This document shows, piece after piece, positions 9,339-17,201 of a stretch of DNA of 64,000 bases; the stretch's first letter is position 1, and each line of letters begins with the position of its first letter. Source of the stretch: an uncultured Prevotellaceae bacterium (GTDB lineage Bacteria; Bacteroidota; Bacteroidia; Bacteroidales; Bacteroidaceae). The stretch lies in NCBI GenBank assembly GCA_947304115.1, contig CAMZAE010000007.1:1-64000 (forward strand), written 5' to 3'. The translations under genes were made by a program, and so were the position numbers. Under the pieces are notes generated by a model. It worked only from the letters and a program-made list of their open reading frames with translations. It made no database searches and was not told where the DNA came from.

Positions 9339-10283
9339 CTAATCCCTCTTCGCCGCTATGCGGAGCTTTGCCGAGCGGCTGCGAGGGTTGCGGCTTTGCT
9401 CTTCGGCATCGGGAGTGATGACACTGCGGTTGACGGCTTCCAATGGCGCGTTGCTGCGACCGAAGACGTCGGTCTCCACCTTTCCCTCTGCGTTGCCAGC
9501 CTTTATGATGTTCTTCACCATTCGGTCCTCGAGGGAGTGATAGGTGAGGATACTCAGGCGCCCGCCTGGTCGCAACAGCTCGGTGGCTGCGCAAAGCATT
9601 TGCCTAAGGGCAAGCATCTCGCCGTTCACCTCGATGCGTAGTGCCTGAAAGACACGTGCCAGGTCCTTTTTCTCGCGGTCATAACCCATTAAGGGCTTTA
9701 GCACTTCCGCCAGCTCCATCGTTGTGGCGATGGACTTCTGCTGACGTGCCTTGACGATTGCAGAAGCGATGCGACGGCTGTTCTTCAGTTCGCCATAGAG
9801 ATAGAGGATGTCTGAAAGCTGCTCCTCGCTGTACTCCTCCACGACGCGCTTTGCCGTGAGGCTGGCCCTTTGGTTCATCCGCATGTCGAGCGGTGCGTCG
9901 AAGCGGAAGCTGAAGCCCCGCCTTTCCTCGTCGAAGTGATGACTGCTTACGCCCAAGTCTGCCAGTATGCCGTCCACCTGCTCATGTCCATAGTAGAGCA
10001 TCCAGTTCTTCAAGAAGCGGAAGTTACTGCGGATGAAGGTGAAGTTCCCATCGCCCTCCATTATGGGGAGGGAGTCTTCCAGTTCCTTTGCATTCTTCGC
10101 GGCATCCTCGTCTTGGTCGAAGCTGTAGAGATGTCCCGTGCCTCCAAGCCGCCGGAGAATCTCTTTGCTATGGCCGCCGCCACCAAAGGTGAGGTCCGCA
10201 TATATGCCTCCGGGCTTGATGTCCAACCCGTCAACTGCCTCCTTCAGCAGCACCGGCACATGATATGTGTATTCACCTTTCAC
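9339..10283 (-). CDS. rsmH: RsmH (MraW), 16S rRNA m4C1402 methyltransferase
   Basis: SAM-dependent N4-methyltransferase for C1402 of 16S rRNA. The SAM loop appears as DLTFGGGGHSKEIL, and the N terminus HVPVLLKEAVDGL and GILADLGVSSHHFD are characteristic. Length 314 aa is normal. It begins 4 nt after the mraZ stop, as in most dcw operons. Confidence 0.96.
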   Translation of the reverse strand: MKGEYTYHVPVLLKEAVDGLDIKPGGIYADLTFGGGGHSKEILRRLGGTGHLYSFDQDEDAAKNAKELEDSLPIMEGDGNFTFIRSNFRFLKNWMLYYGHEQVDGILADLGVSSHHFDEERRGFSFRFDAPLDMRMNQRASLTAKRVVEEYSEEQLSDILYLYGELKNSRRIASAIVKARQQKSIATTMELAEVLKPLMGYDREKKDLARVFQALRIEVNGEMLALRQMLCAATELLRPGGRLSILTYHSLEDRMVKNIIKAGNAEGKVETDVFGRSNAPLEAVNRSVITPDAEEQSRNPRSRSAKLRIAAKRD

Positions 10284-10287
10284 CCCT

Positions 10288-10731
10288 TCAACCTTTCATC
10301 ATGTCCTCCAAGACGCTTGCCACCTGCTCCGGATTGCTCAGAAGTCCCTCTGCCGCCTGCTTGCTCCATATCTCGATGGTGTTGTCCACTCCGATGAAGC
10401 GCACGTCGCTCTTTATGCCGGCATGTTCCAAATAGCGGCGGGGGATGAGCATACGGCCACCGCTGTCGAGCGTAATGTTCTCAGCATCGGCAGTAAAGAG
10501 ACGCAAGCCTTCGCGCTGACGGCGGTCGAAGAAGTTTGTGCGTGCCCGCACAGCATCAACCTGGGCATCCCAAACGCTCTTGGGATAGAGCACAAGACAG
10601 TTCTCGAAGATGTCGCGACGCAACACCAACCCCTCCTCTTCCTCCTTTTGAAGGATTTTTCGGAAGACGCTGGGCACGAAAACACGGCCTTTTTCGTCCG
10701 TCTTGGCATCTATGCTACCTGTAAATCTCAT
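10288..10731 (-). CDS. mraZ: MraZ, transcriptional regulator of the dcw operon
   Basis: AbrB-like DNA-binding protein that in other bacteria represses the dcw promoter through TGGGN repeats. The track ORF begins at 10797, but the conserved N terminus is MRFTGSIDAKTDEKGRVF, so translation should start at 10731 (147 aa). The longer start would also run through the promoter. Both MraZ half-domains are present (DEKGRVFVPSVFR and LDSGGRMLIPRRYL). It is the first gene of the operon. Confidence 0.94.
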   Translation of the reverse strand: MRFTGSIDAKTDEKGRVFVPSVFRKILQKEEEEGLVLRRDIFENCLVLYPKSVWDAQVDAVRARTNFFDRRQREGLRLFTADAENITLDSGGRMLIPRRYLEHAGIKSDVRFIGVDNTIEIWSKQAAEGLLSNPEQVASVLEDMMKG

Positions 10732-10763
10732 CGTCTTTTTTCCTTTTCTATAGAAAATCTGCT

Positions 10764-10794
10764 GCAAAGATACACAATTCCCCACAATTCCCCA
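10764..10794 (-). promoter_or_regulatory. dcw promoter with probable MraZ boxes
   Basis: On the minus strand a -7 element TATCTTTG lies at 10764-10771. Just upstream are two TGGGGAATTG decamers, giving TGGGG at 10780-10784 and 10790-10794, spaced 10 nt apart. This TGGGN-N5-TGGGN layout is the MraZ operator known from E. coli and Mycoplasma, so autoregulation is likely. Confidence 0.75.
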
Positions 10795-10988
10795 CACATT
10801 TCACAAACTTTTTTTATTCATACACAGCAGTATCCTGTGTATAACTTCATGCTGCGCTTGCATCAGTGTCGCTTAAAACCCTATACACAAAGGGATTTAG
10901 GCTCGTTTAAGCATCTTCACTTCTTGTGTTGAAAACTTTTTTCAGCACATTGCAAAGCAGTGGGGAACTATTACGAAACAAAAGACAA

Positions 10989-11018
10989 GCCCCGTCGCCC
11001 GATGATGAGCGACGGGGC
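10989..11018 (-). terminator. Intrinsic terminator after the 11054-13469 cassette
   Basis: Perfect 10-bp stem GCCCCGTCGC/GCGACGGGGC with a 10-nt loop, followed on the minus strand by TTGTCTTTTGTTT. The rest of 10800-11053 shows no gene. Confidence 0.85.
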
Positions 11019-11053
11019 CTGAAGATCCCGTTGTGCTGTTAAACTGCTGTTAC

Positions 11054-12493
11054 CTATTTCAGCATGACCTTTTTACTTGTTCCGTCTGAGTGACGGATGA
11101 TGTTCAAGCCACGCTGGGGAGCAGGAATGCGCTGGCCTGCGAGGTTATAGATTGCTCCCTCTTCCGTCTCCACGCTGGGAGAAACAACCGCGTCGGGATT
11201 GTCGTCGAATATCATCCGCAGCTTTGGGGCACTTGCCGTTTCGTCGCTCGGAATACGCAGATAGGCCTTGCCTGCTTCCAATGTGATGTCGTTATCAACA
11301 GGGAAGAAGCCGTCATCGCCGTCCTTGTTAGACAGCAGATAGTTATTATAGCCATCGGCGGTCTGTGCCAAGACTGTTGTTGCCGACGTGCCTACCAGCA
11401 GGTTGGCATAATAGGAGTACGACTTGCGCACAGGAACTTCGTAAGTGCCAGGTTCGCCCGCCAGCAGGAGTCCTTCGCCAGCAGGAACGTCGTTCACACG
11501 CATCATCAGCACATCACCTGTAAGCCGTTGGAAGCCCGCTGCTGTGTAAGCCTTGAGGCCATGTATGCCGCAGAAATCCAGGTCTTTCTCGCATGAGAAG
11601 GTTTCTATCAGAGAGTTCAGCGTGATGCTCACCGTTGGTTCCTTCACCTCGAATGTCGCCGTTCCATCGGCCAGCCATTGCCCCTTGTTGTCGAGCAGAA
11701 TCACATGCAGGTCGTGCATTCCGATGGAAAGGTCTTCTGCCTCTATCACGATGTCGTCGTCGGTCAGAGGGAAGGTCAAGGCGTCGTCCTTCTCGTCGTC
11801 AATCCATATCTGGCACAACAAGAGGGCATATTGCAGCTCGTTCATATAGAAATACTCTGTTTGAACGGGCGAAGCCTCGCCTGCGGCGTTGAACGTCTGA
11901 TAGTGTACGGAATGCAGGCCTATTTCCATGTGGCTGATGTCAAGATTGATAAGGCCGTTCAGTGTGGGAGCAGTCTGGGCGGTCGATTCGTCGTTGTCGA
12001 ACCAGTAGCGGGCAGTGGTGCTTTCCCTGTCGCCTTTCCAAAGGAAGAAATATGCTGTCTGCACAGGTGAAGCATCGCCTGATGCATTAAACGTATGATA
12101 GTGTATGGCATGTGCTCCATTTTCTATACAACTGATGTCGAGTTCGATGATGCCTTTTGCTGTAGGCACCGTATGTGCGGTTGTCTCGTCACTGTCATAC
12201 CAGTAGCGTGCTGTTACACCCTCTGTATCGCTTTTCTTACTTAGGAAGAAATATGTTGTGCGGACGGTACTCCATTTGTTCCTTGTGTCACGCCCTTGCA
12301 GGCGCAGAGCATGAACAGAGCCTTTCGCCAGAGAGCCGATGTCAAGCTCTATAGTCGTCTCGCCATTGGCCGAACCTGACTGTAGGGTGGACAGGTCGTT
12401 GTCGTACCAGTAGCGATAGCTATAGGCTGTCTGTCCTCTTGCCGAACTTATCAGGGCAAGAAGCATGATGAATCCTATAAATCTGAGCTTCAT
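11054..12493 (-). CDS. Secreted repeat protein with C-terminal sorting tail (copy 1)
   Basis: 479-aa protein with a signal peptide (MKLRFIGFIMLLALISSARGQ). About four repeats follow, each opening with YWYDND or YWFDND and containing ELDI...GAHAIHY and SPVQTAYFF (residues about 25-270). A second region has AYTAAGF, VPAGEGLLLAGEPGTYEVP and a tail IYNLAGQR...KKVMLK typical of type IX secretion sorting domains. The catalytic or binding role is unknown. It is a clear paralogue of the 59908-61311 product: order, repeats and tail match throughout. It lies 10 nt below the beta-helix-like gene and probably shares its long leader. Confidence 0.85.
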   Translation of the reverse strand: MKLRFIGFIMLLALISSARGQTAYSYRYWYDNDLSTLQSGSANGETTIELDIGSLAKGSVHALRLQGRDTRNKWSTVRTTYFFLSKKSDTEGVTARYWYDSDETTAHTVPTAKGIIELDISCIENGAHAIHYHTFNASGDASPVQTAYFFLWKGDRESTTARYWFDNDESTAQTAPTLNGLINLDISHMEIGLHSVHYQTFNAAGEASPVQTEYFYMNELQYALLLCQIWIDDEKDDALTFPLTDDDIVIEAEDLSIGMHDLHVILLDNKGQWLADGTATFEVKEPTVSITLNSLIETFSCEKDLDFCGIHGLKAYTAAGFQRLTGDVLMMRVNDVPAGEGLLLAGEPGTYEVPVRKSYSYYANLLVGTSATTVLAQTADGYNNYLLSNKDGDDGFFPVDNDITLEAGKAYLRIPSDETASAPKLRMIFDDNPDAVVSPSVETEEGAIYNLAGQRIPAPQRGLNIIRHSDGTSKKVMLK

Positions 12494-12503
12494 GGCTTAC
12501 TTA

Positions 12504-13469
12504 CTATTCTACGTTAATTTTAATGTTCAGCTTGCCGTCCTTGTGGGAGCCAATCACGTCGAGCTTCTTCACCAGCGGATAGTCGGGTGTGGTGTCGTAG
12601 GGATACATGCCGCCGTAGATGCCTATCTCTGTGCCGTCAGTACCAACGTAGGTAGCAGCAGCATTATCGGTCAGATGGTAGTAACCTGTGAAATATCCAT
12701 CCATAGAATTAACAGACCATGAATCAGAGAAACCACTACTGCCTTCCTTCACTAAGCAATGACTTGTTTTGTTTGTATTATCCAAAGTGAGAGCTGCACA
12801 AATGATGGAGTTCTTGATTGACGAGTGATAAATGCTATAGACTTCCTTAGTATCATTGAATAAGACGCAATTTTGCACATCAAATTTTCCGTTATTGCCA
12901 GAATCCCCGTTATCACACCATATGTTATTTAGCACGCTATTAATACAAACCACATTGGCCCCTTTATAGGCAAAGATGCGAGAACCGATTTGGGAATGTA
13001 TAACGTTTTTTTGACAATTCTCTATAAATAATTCACCTCTTCCATTTTGGCCCATAATAAAAGAGCATTTAGAAATAACTATTTTTTCCGTTCCGTCTGT
13101 GCCTTCTATCGTTAACGTCGAACCATTTGCGTTTTGACTACTATAGCTTAATCCTTCAAAGGTCAGAGCATGAGAACTTCCTTTGGGTAGTTTAAAAGAA
13201 CTACTGGAACCTTTTATTATTGTCGTTTTGGTTATTCCCTCGCCTCTGATAGTAATGGCTTTGCTGATGTTGCAGCCATTAAAATTACCCGAAGAGAGTG
13301 TAATGACATCTCCATCTACAGCGGCTTCATGCGCCTCATTTAATGCATTTTCGCCATAGAATGCTTGGATTCCAGAGCCATGCTGCAAGGTTGCGACACG
13401 GCTGTCCTGTGCCATCGCGCCCACTCCGCAGGCGATGGCAGCGGTTAACATAAGAAATAGTTTTTTCAT
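12504..13469 (-). CDS. Secreted putative beta-helix protein (copy 1)
   Basis: Translation probably starts at 13469 (MKKLFLMLTAAIACGVGAMAQ, a signal peptide), giving 321 aa. The 26 extra residues of the track ORF belong to the conserved leader. After the signal peptide come VATLQHG and DGDVITLSSGNF, which are typical of right-handed parallel beta-helix (pectate-lyase-like) folds, then short beta-rich repeats and a conserved end (YVGTDGTEIGIYGG...YPLVKKLDV). There is no C-terminal sorting tail. Its paralogue at 58936-59901 is also 321 aa; the ends are strongly conserved and the middle has diverged. Function is unknown; adhesin or surface-associated binding is an inference only. Confidence 0.8.
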   Translation of the reverse strand: MKKLFLMLTAAIACGVGAMAQDSRVATLQHGSGIQAFYGENALNEAHEAAVDGDVITLSSGNFNGCNISKAITIRGEGITKTTIIKGSSSSFKLPKGSSHALTFEGLSYSSQNANGSTLTIEGTDGTEKIVISKCSFIMGQNGRGELFIENCQKNVIHSQIGSRIFAYKGANVVCINSVLNNIWCDNGDSGNNGKFDVQNCVLFNDTKEVYSIYHSSIKNSIICAALTLDNTNKTSHCLVKEGSSGFSDSWSVNSMDGYFTGYYHLTDNAAATYVGTDGTEIGIYGGMYPYDTTPDYPLVKKLDVIGSHKDGKLNIKINVE

Positions 13470-13820
13470 GTTAAATAAGTTTTTTGTGCCTGCAAACACC
13501 CTGAAGCTGGCAAATGATTGGTTTTGTTGGTTTTCGCAGATATACAAAAAAGGCGCAGGTGTTTTGCTTCTCAGCCTATCCTGGAGCTGTAAGCCTTCGC
13601 AATGCCCTTACCACACAGGATAGACAACGCTGTTAGCCCACGCCAGTACGAACTACATATAATAAGGTATATAGAAGCGTACCACGCAGACGTCTCGTTG
13701 TCATCTGTCTGCTGCGGTGGTAGGAATTTGCGAGATTCATAGTCCACAACGAAAGACGTTCGAAAACGTCTTTCTTATATAAGAGACCGCCCACCGCCCA
13801 TAGGTGAGCCAACCGAGCGA
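13470..13820 (-). ncRNA. Long structured 5' leader of cassette copy 1
   Basis: About 350 nt between the promoter and the start codon, closely matched by the leader at 58590-58935. It includes a 10-bp hairpin closed by a TTCG tetraloop (GAAAGACGTT-TTCG-AACGTCTTTC, 13751-13774) and an 8-bp stem CTATCCTG/CAGGATAG (13576-13583 with 13616-13623). An inner GTAAG/CTTAC helix becomes GTAG/CTAC in copy 2, a compensating change. No ORF is conserved. I infer a cis-acting RNA; its ligand or role is unknown. Confidence 0.65.
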
Positions 13821-13825
13821 TGCCG

Positions 13826-13857
13826 CAAAGTTACGAAAAAAAAGGATTTCGGCAAAA
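13826..13857 (-). promoter_or_regulatory. Bacteroidetes-type promoter for cassette copy 1
   Basis: The -7 element TAACTTTG (13826-13833) lies 19 bp downstream of TTTTG (13853-13857) on the minus strand. The second cassette has the same arrangement. Confidence 0.75.
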
Positions 13858-13911
13858 GCTTTTGAAGAAAAATTGTTCTTTCTTCCTGCTTTTGTTAGAA
13901 AAACACTTAAT

Positions 13912-13936
13912 AAAAGCCACCTCGAAAGGTGGTTTT
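13912..13936. terminator. Bidirectional terminator after the M16 peptidase gene
   Basis: Stem AAAGCCACCT with AGGTGGTTTT around a CGAA loop, with T-rich sequence on both strands. On the minus strand it lies below the M16 gene. The remaining 13937-14079 holds no gene that I can support. Confidence 0.75.
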
Positions 13937-14079
13937 TGTTTATCTGTTGTATTTATGAATGGACGTCGTCACTTAAGCTCATAATAGTACTGTTTTGTCT
14001 TTTTCGTCGTTCTTATAGAAGGGAAGATATGTCCAGGGGACAATTATTTGAGCATCAAGTATTAAAAGCTTTTCTTTTT

Positions 14080-15315
14080 CTATACGTATTCCAGCGTCAA
14101 AAGTCTGTCTGGGGCGAAGACGGTTTGAGCCGTTGCGAGGAGGTCTTCGGGGGTGATGGCGTCGAGGCGGTCGAAGAGTTCCTGACGGGAGAGCGTTGTG
14201 CCGTAGTGGAGGTAACGCTTCGCCATGCCGATGGCAATGTTCTCGAAGTTGTCGTAGGAAATGCCTATCTGCCCCTTGAGCTGGCGACGGGCTGCATCGA
14301 GGGTGCGCTGGGACAAGGGGCCGTCCGTCAGGCGGGCCAGTTCGCGGTCCACGAGTCGGCGGCAACGCGCACGGTCTTGGGCATCGCAGCCATAGTAAAT
14401 CGTCCAGACGCCTGTGTCGGTATAAGTTGTGCAGTTGCTCTCGACGGTATAGACAAGCCCGTTCCGCTCGCGCAGGGCGAGGTTCAGGCGGCTGCTCATG
14501 GCCGGTCCGCCCAGCATGTTGCTGAGGAAATGCATGTGGAGATGGCGAGCGTCGTTGCCGCCGAAAGCCTGTGCCCCGATGACCACATGCGCCTGGTGCG
14601 TCCCCTTCTCGCGGACGATGTTAAAATCCCCCTGTGGGGCGTTGGCCAACGCCGCGTGCGGCGTTTGCAATCTCTCCACGCGGCGTTGGCCAACTCTCCA
14701 CACGGCGTTTTTCTCTGCCATGCGGACCACCTTCTCGGCCTCTATGTTGCCCAGCACGAAGAGCACCATCTTTTCGGGATGATAGAGGCGGCGGGCGAAG
14801 CGTTGCATGTCCTCGGAGCGGAAGGTGCGCAGCGTCTCGGCATCGCCCAGGATGTTGCGTCCCAGCGGATGACCGGGGAAGAGCAGGCTCTCGAATTCGT
14901 CGTAGATGAGTTCCGAGGGCTGGTCCTGATAGCTCTCTATCTCGTCGATGACAACTTCCGCCTCGCGGTTCATCTCCTCCTGGGGGTAGGTGCTGTACAA
15001 AGCGATGTCGAGCAGGAGGTCGATGCCACGGGCCACATGCTCCCTGAGACAGGTGCAGTAATAGACGGTCTCCTCTTTGCCCGTGAAGGCGTTCAGTTCG
15101 CCGCCCACGCTCTCCATGGCCGAGATGACCTGACGGGCAGAGCGCCGACTGGTCCCCTTGAACGACATATGCTCGGTGAAATGGGCCATTCCGCTCTCCT
15201 CGGGCAGTTCGTGGCGCGTCCCCGCATCAACCGCGATGCCGAGATATACCACGTCTGTCTGCCCGGGCATACAGACGATGCGAAGACCGCTGGGAAGGGT
15301 ATGAGTGCTGAACAT
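14080..15315 (-). CDS. M16 (insulinase-family) zinc peptidase
   Basis: Processing-peptidase-like metalloprotease. The inverted zinc motif HFTEH (HxxEH) with a downstream Glu-rich helix (EEMNREAEVVIDEI) defines the active half. The second M16 domain starts after the middle (AHVVIGAQAFGGND). I choose MFSTHTLPSGLRIV at 15315, giving 411 aa: the longer track start at 15363 would translate through an intrinsic terminator hairpin. A 22-bp minisatellite is inserted in frame, coding for VGQRRVERLQTPHAALANAP between the domains. No signal peptide is obvious, so the protein is probably cytoplasmic. Confidence 0.9.
   Translation of the reverse strand: MFSTHTLPSGLRIVCMPGQTDVVYLGIAVDAGTRHELPEESGMAHFTEHMSFKGTSRRSARQVISAMESVGGELNAFTGKEETVYYCTCLREHVARGIDLLLDIALYSTYPQEEMNREAEVVIDEIESYQDQPSELIYDEFESLLFPGHPLGRNILGDAETLRTFRSEDMQRFARRLYHPEKMVLFVLGNIEAEKVVRMAEKNAVWRVGQRRVERLQTPHAALANAPQGDFNIVREKGTHQAHVVIGAQAFGGNDARHLHMHFLSNMLGGPAMSSRLNLALRERNGLVYTVESNCTTYTDTGVWTIYYGCDAQDRARCRRLVDRELARLTDGPLSQRTLDAARRQLKGQIGISYDNFENIAIGMAKRYLHYGTTLSRQELFDRLDAITPEDLLATAQTVFAPDRLLTLEYV
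14630..14712. repeat. 22-bp minisatellite array 2, inside the M16 gene
   Basis: Three complete 22-bp units and a partial fourth. Three units make 66 nt, so the reading frame is kept and about 22 residues are added. One unit is identical to a unit at 5122. Confidence 0.85.
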
Positions 15316-15328
15316 AGAGAACAAGAAA

Positions 15329-15353
15329 GCGGGAAGCATCCGATGCTCCCCGC
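15329..15353 (-). terminator. Intrinsic terminator after DUF4295
   Basis: An 11-position stem with one mismatch (GCGGGGAGCAT/ATGCTTCCCGC on the minus strand) and a 3-nt loop, followed by TTTCTTGTT. It ends the rpmB-rpmG-DUF4295 operon. Confidence 0.8.
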
Positions 15354-15383
15354 CTTCCTCCATAAAATATGCGTACTATTTAT

Positions 15384-15542
15384 TTAGTTCTTGAAGAAAT
15401 CCTTAACGGCCTCGTTGGGAACCATCTGCTCGTCGAAGGAGTAAGAACCTGTCTGAGGGTTCTTCACCATCTTGATAACCTTGGTGTATGAACGGCCATC
15501 GGTTTTACCCGTCTGAAGGGTTGCGACTGTTTTCTTTGCCAT
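15384..15542 (-). CDS. DUF4295 family small protein
   Basis: 52-aa protein too short for the ORF track: MAKKTVATLQTGKTDGRSY at the start, EAVKDFFKN at the end. Small basic DUF4295 proteins follow rpmG in Bacteroidota and are thought to be ribosome-associated from this linkage. Order here is rpmB, rpmG, DUF4295, then a terminator. Confidence 0.88.
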   Translation of the reverse strand: MAKKTVATLQTGKTDGRSYTKVIKMVKNPQTGSYSFDEQMVPNEAVKDFFKN

Positions 15543-15550
15543 AGCTTATT

Positions 15551-15597
15551 AGGTTTTGAGGTTTCAGGTCGCTTTGCTTTCAGGTTTTGAGGTCTTT
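15551..15597. repeat. Imperfect intergenic repeat flanking rpmG (copy 1)
   Basis: GTTTTGAGGTTTCAGGTCGC followed by TTTGCTTTCAGGTTTT, repeated at about 15869-15906 on the other side of rpmG. Both stretches continue into ACAACCTTATAACCTT-type tandem sequence. No function is evident. Confidence 0.7.
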
Positions 15598-15666
15598 TCT
15601 CTTTTGGGGGCTTCACCCTAAAGCTTATAACCTCATAACCTAACAACCTTATAACCTTGTGTTTTT

Positions 15667-15855
15667 TTACTTGATTTCCTTATGAACAGTCATCTTCTTC
15701 AAGATGGGGTTGTACTTCTTAAGCTCGAGACGCTCGGGAGTATTCTTCCTGTTCTTCGTGGTGATATAGCGAGACGTGCCCGGCAGACCGCTCTGCTTCA
15801 TCTCGGTGCATTCCAGAATCACCTGAATTCTGTTGCCTTTAACTTTCTTTGCCAT
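15667..15855 (-). CDS. rpmG: Ribosomal protein bL33
   Basis: 62-aa basic large-subunit protein. The core [38 protein letters not shown] is the usual bL33 fold. Typical zinc-ribbon cysteine pairs are absent (only one Cys), so it is the zinc-independent (C-minus) form. Lies in the rpmB-rpmG-DUF4295 operon. Confidence 0.96.
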   Translation of the reverse strand: MAKKVKGNRIQVILECTEMKQSGLPGTSRYITTKNRKNTPERLELKKYNPILKKMTVHKEIK

Positions 15856-15955
15856 AATCCTTAATTATGTTTTGAGGTTTTCAGGTCGCTTTGCTTTCAG
15901 GTTTTAAGGTGGGTGTTCCAACCTCACAACCTTATAACCTTACAACCTGTTTTCT

Positions 15956-16216
15956 TTAGCCGATTACACGAATATCCTTCCAATCACAATAACCCTGGGC
16001 CACTGCATTCTTCAGAGCAGCGTCGAGTCCTACCTTGTTGATGTAGCGCAGACCGGAAGCGCTGATGCTCAGACTAATCCAGCAGTCCTCTTCCACATAG
16101 TAGAACTTCTTGGTGAACAGGTTCACGTCAAAGCTTCTCTTCGTGCGACGCTTGGAGTGCGACACGTTGTTGCCAATCATGGCCTTCTTACCGGTAATTT
16201 GACAAATCTTAGACAT
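15956..16216 (-). CDS. rpmB: Ribosomal protein bL28
   Basis: 86-aa large-subunit protein starting [20 protein letters not shown], followed by [18 protein letters not shown], both characteristic of bL28. First gene of the small ribosomal operon; a TACCTTTG -7 element lies 56 nt upstream. Confidence 0.96.
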   Translation of the reverse strand: MSKICQITGKKAMIGNNVSHSKRRTKRSFDVNLFTKKFYYVEEDCWISLSISASGLRYINKVGLDAALKNAVAQGYCDWKDIRVIG

Positions 16217-16271
16217 TTCTAATCTTCTCTTTTTAGTCTATTCCAATAGACGACTTTTTCCAAACCGGCTG

Positions 16272-16279
16272 CAAAGGTA
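16272..16279 (-). promoter_or_regulatory. -7 element upstream of rpmB
   Basis: TACCTTTG on the minus strand fits the Bacteroidetes consensus TAnnTTTG and is correctly oriented for the rpmB operon. Confidence 0.65.
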
Positions 16280-16405
16280 CGACATTTTTTCTTTCCTCCA
16301 AGCATTTTCTGCCTTTTTTGTTATTTAATATGTGTTTTTATCCCGCCAAAACCCTAATAAGCAAAAAAACACCAAGACCAGATTCATAATCTCTAATCTT
16401 TTTTG

Positions 16406-16413
16406 TATCTTTG
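16406..16413 (+). promoter_or_regulatory. -7 element upstream of the PAP2 phosphatase gene
   Basis: TATCTTTG lies 33 nt before the chosen ATG. Confidence 0.65.
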
Positions 16414-16445
16414 CAATCACTAAAAACTTTCAAATAACCTCAATT

Positions 16446-17165
16446 ATGAAAAGAAGCATCAGCATCCTCGTAATTTTGTTCGCAACAATTGTTTGCCACG
16501 CCCAGTCCAACCACTACCTCAAGAAGGAAGAGGCTCCGCTCGACACCATGTTCATGCCTGCCCCCCCTGCTTTCGGCTCGCTATTGTTTGAGCAGGACTT
16601 CCACATGTACCAGTACGGCAAGACGCTCCGCAAGACCGAGCGCGGCAAGCAGGCCATAAAAGATGCCGACACCAGCGCCGGCAACATCCTGGAAGTCTTT
16701 TCAGAGGCTTTCGGCATGACGCTCTCCCAGGAGAACACCCCGGAGATCTACAAGCTCATCGCCACGATGAAGGAAGACGCCGGAAGCTATGCCACCCGCT
16801 GCACAAAGGACTTCTACAAACGCACCCGGCCTTATGTGCTCTACAACGAACCGACCGCTGTTCCCGAAGCAGAGGAAAGCCTTCGCAACAACGGCAGCTA
16901 CGTCTCCGGACACAGCGCAACAGGCGTTGCCGTCTCCATGGTTCTGGCCTGCATCAATCCCGAAAGGCAGAGCCAGCTCTACAAACGCGGCCTCGACTAC
17001 GGCGAAAGCCGTTGGATTGTCGGCTACCATCACTACAGCGACGTCAAAGCCGGTCAGATGGTCGGTGCCCTGGTGCTTCCCGCCCTGCTGAACAATGCCG
17101 AATTTATGAAGCAGCTTGAGAAAGCGAAGAAGGAGTTCGCCCGCCTGAAAGAGCAAAAGAAATAA
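16446..17165 (+). CDS. Periplasmic PAP2 / class A acid phosphatase
   Basis: Start chosen at MKRSISILVILFATIVCHAQ, a clear signal peptide; the 38 upstream residues of the track ORF overlap the promoter. The mature protein carries the three PAP2 signatures: KRTRPYV (KxxxxxxRP), YVSGHSATG (SGH) and SRWIVGYHHYSDVKAG (SRxxxGxHxxxD). It therefore probably hydrolyses phosphomonoesters in the periplasm through a histidine intermediate. 239 aa. The MFS gene begins 36 nt downstream and may be cotranscribed. Confidence 0.92.
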   Translation: MKRSISILVILFATIVCHAQSNHYLKKEEAPLDTMFMPAPPAFGSLLFEQDFHMYQYGKTLRKTERGKQAIKDADTSAGNILEVFSEAFGMTLSQENTPEIYKLIATMKEDAGSYATRCTKDFYKRTRPYVLYNEPTAVPEAEESLRNNGSYVSGHSATGVAVSMVLACINPERQSQLYKRGLDYGESRWIVGYHHYSDVKAGQMVGALVLPALLNNAEFMKQLEKAKKEFARLKEQKK

Positions 17166-17201
17166 TGGTCAATAACCTCTCCATATAACCATATAAAATA
17201 A

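Noticed and set aside
13804-15387. 527-aa plus-strand ORF opposite the M16 gene
   Set aside because: Shadow; it also crosses two terminators and the cassette promoter.
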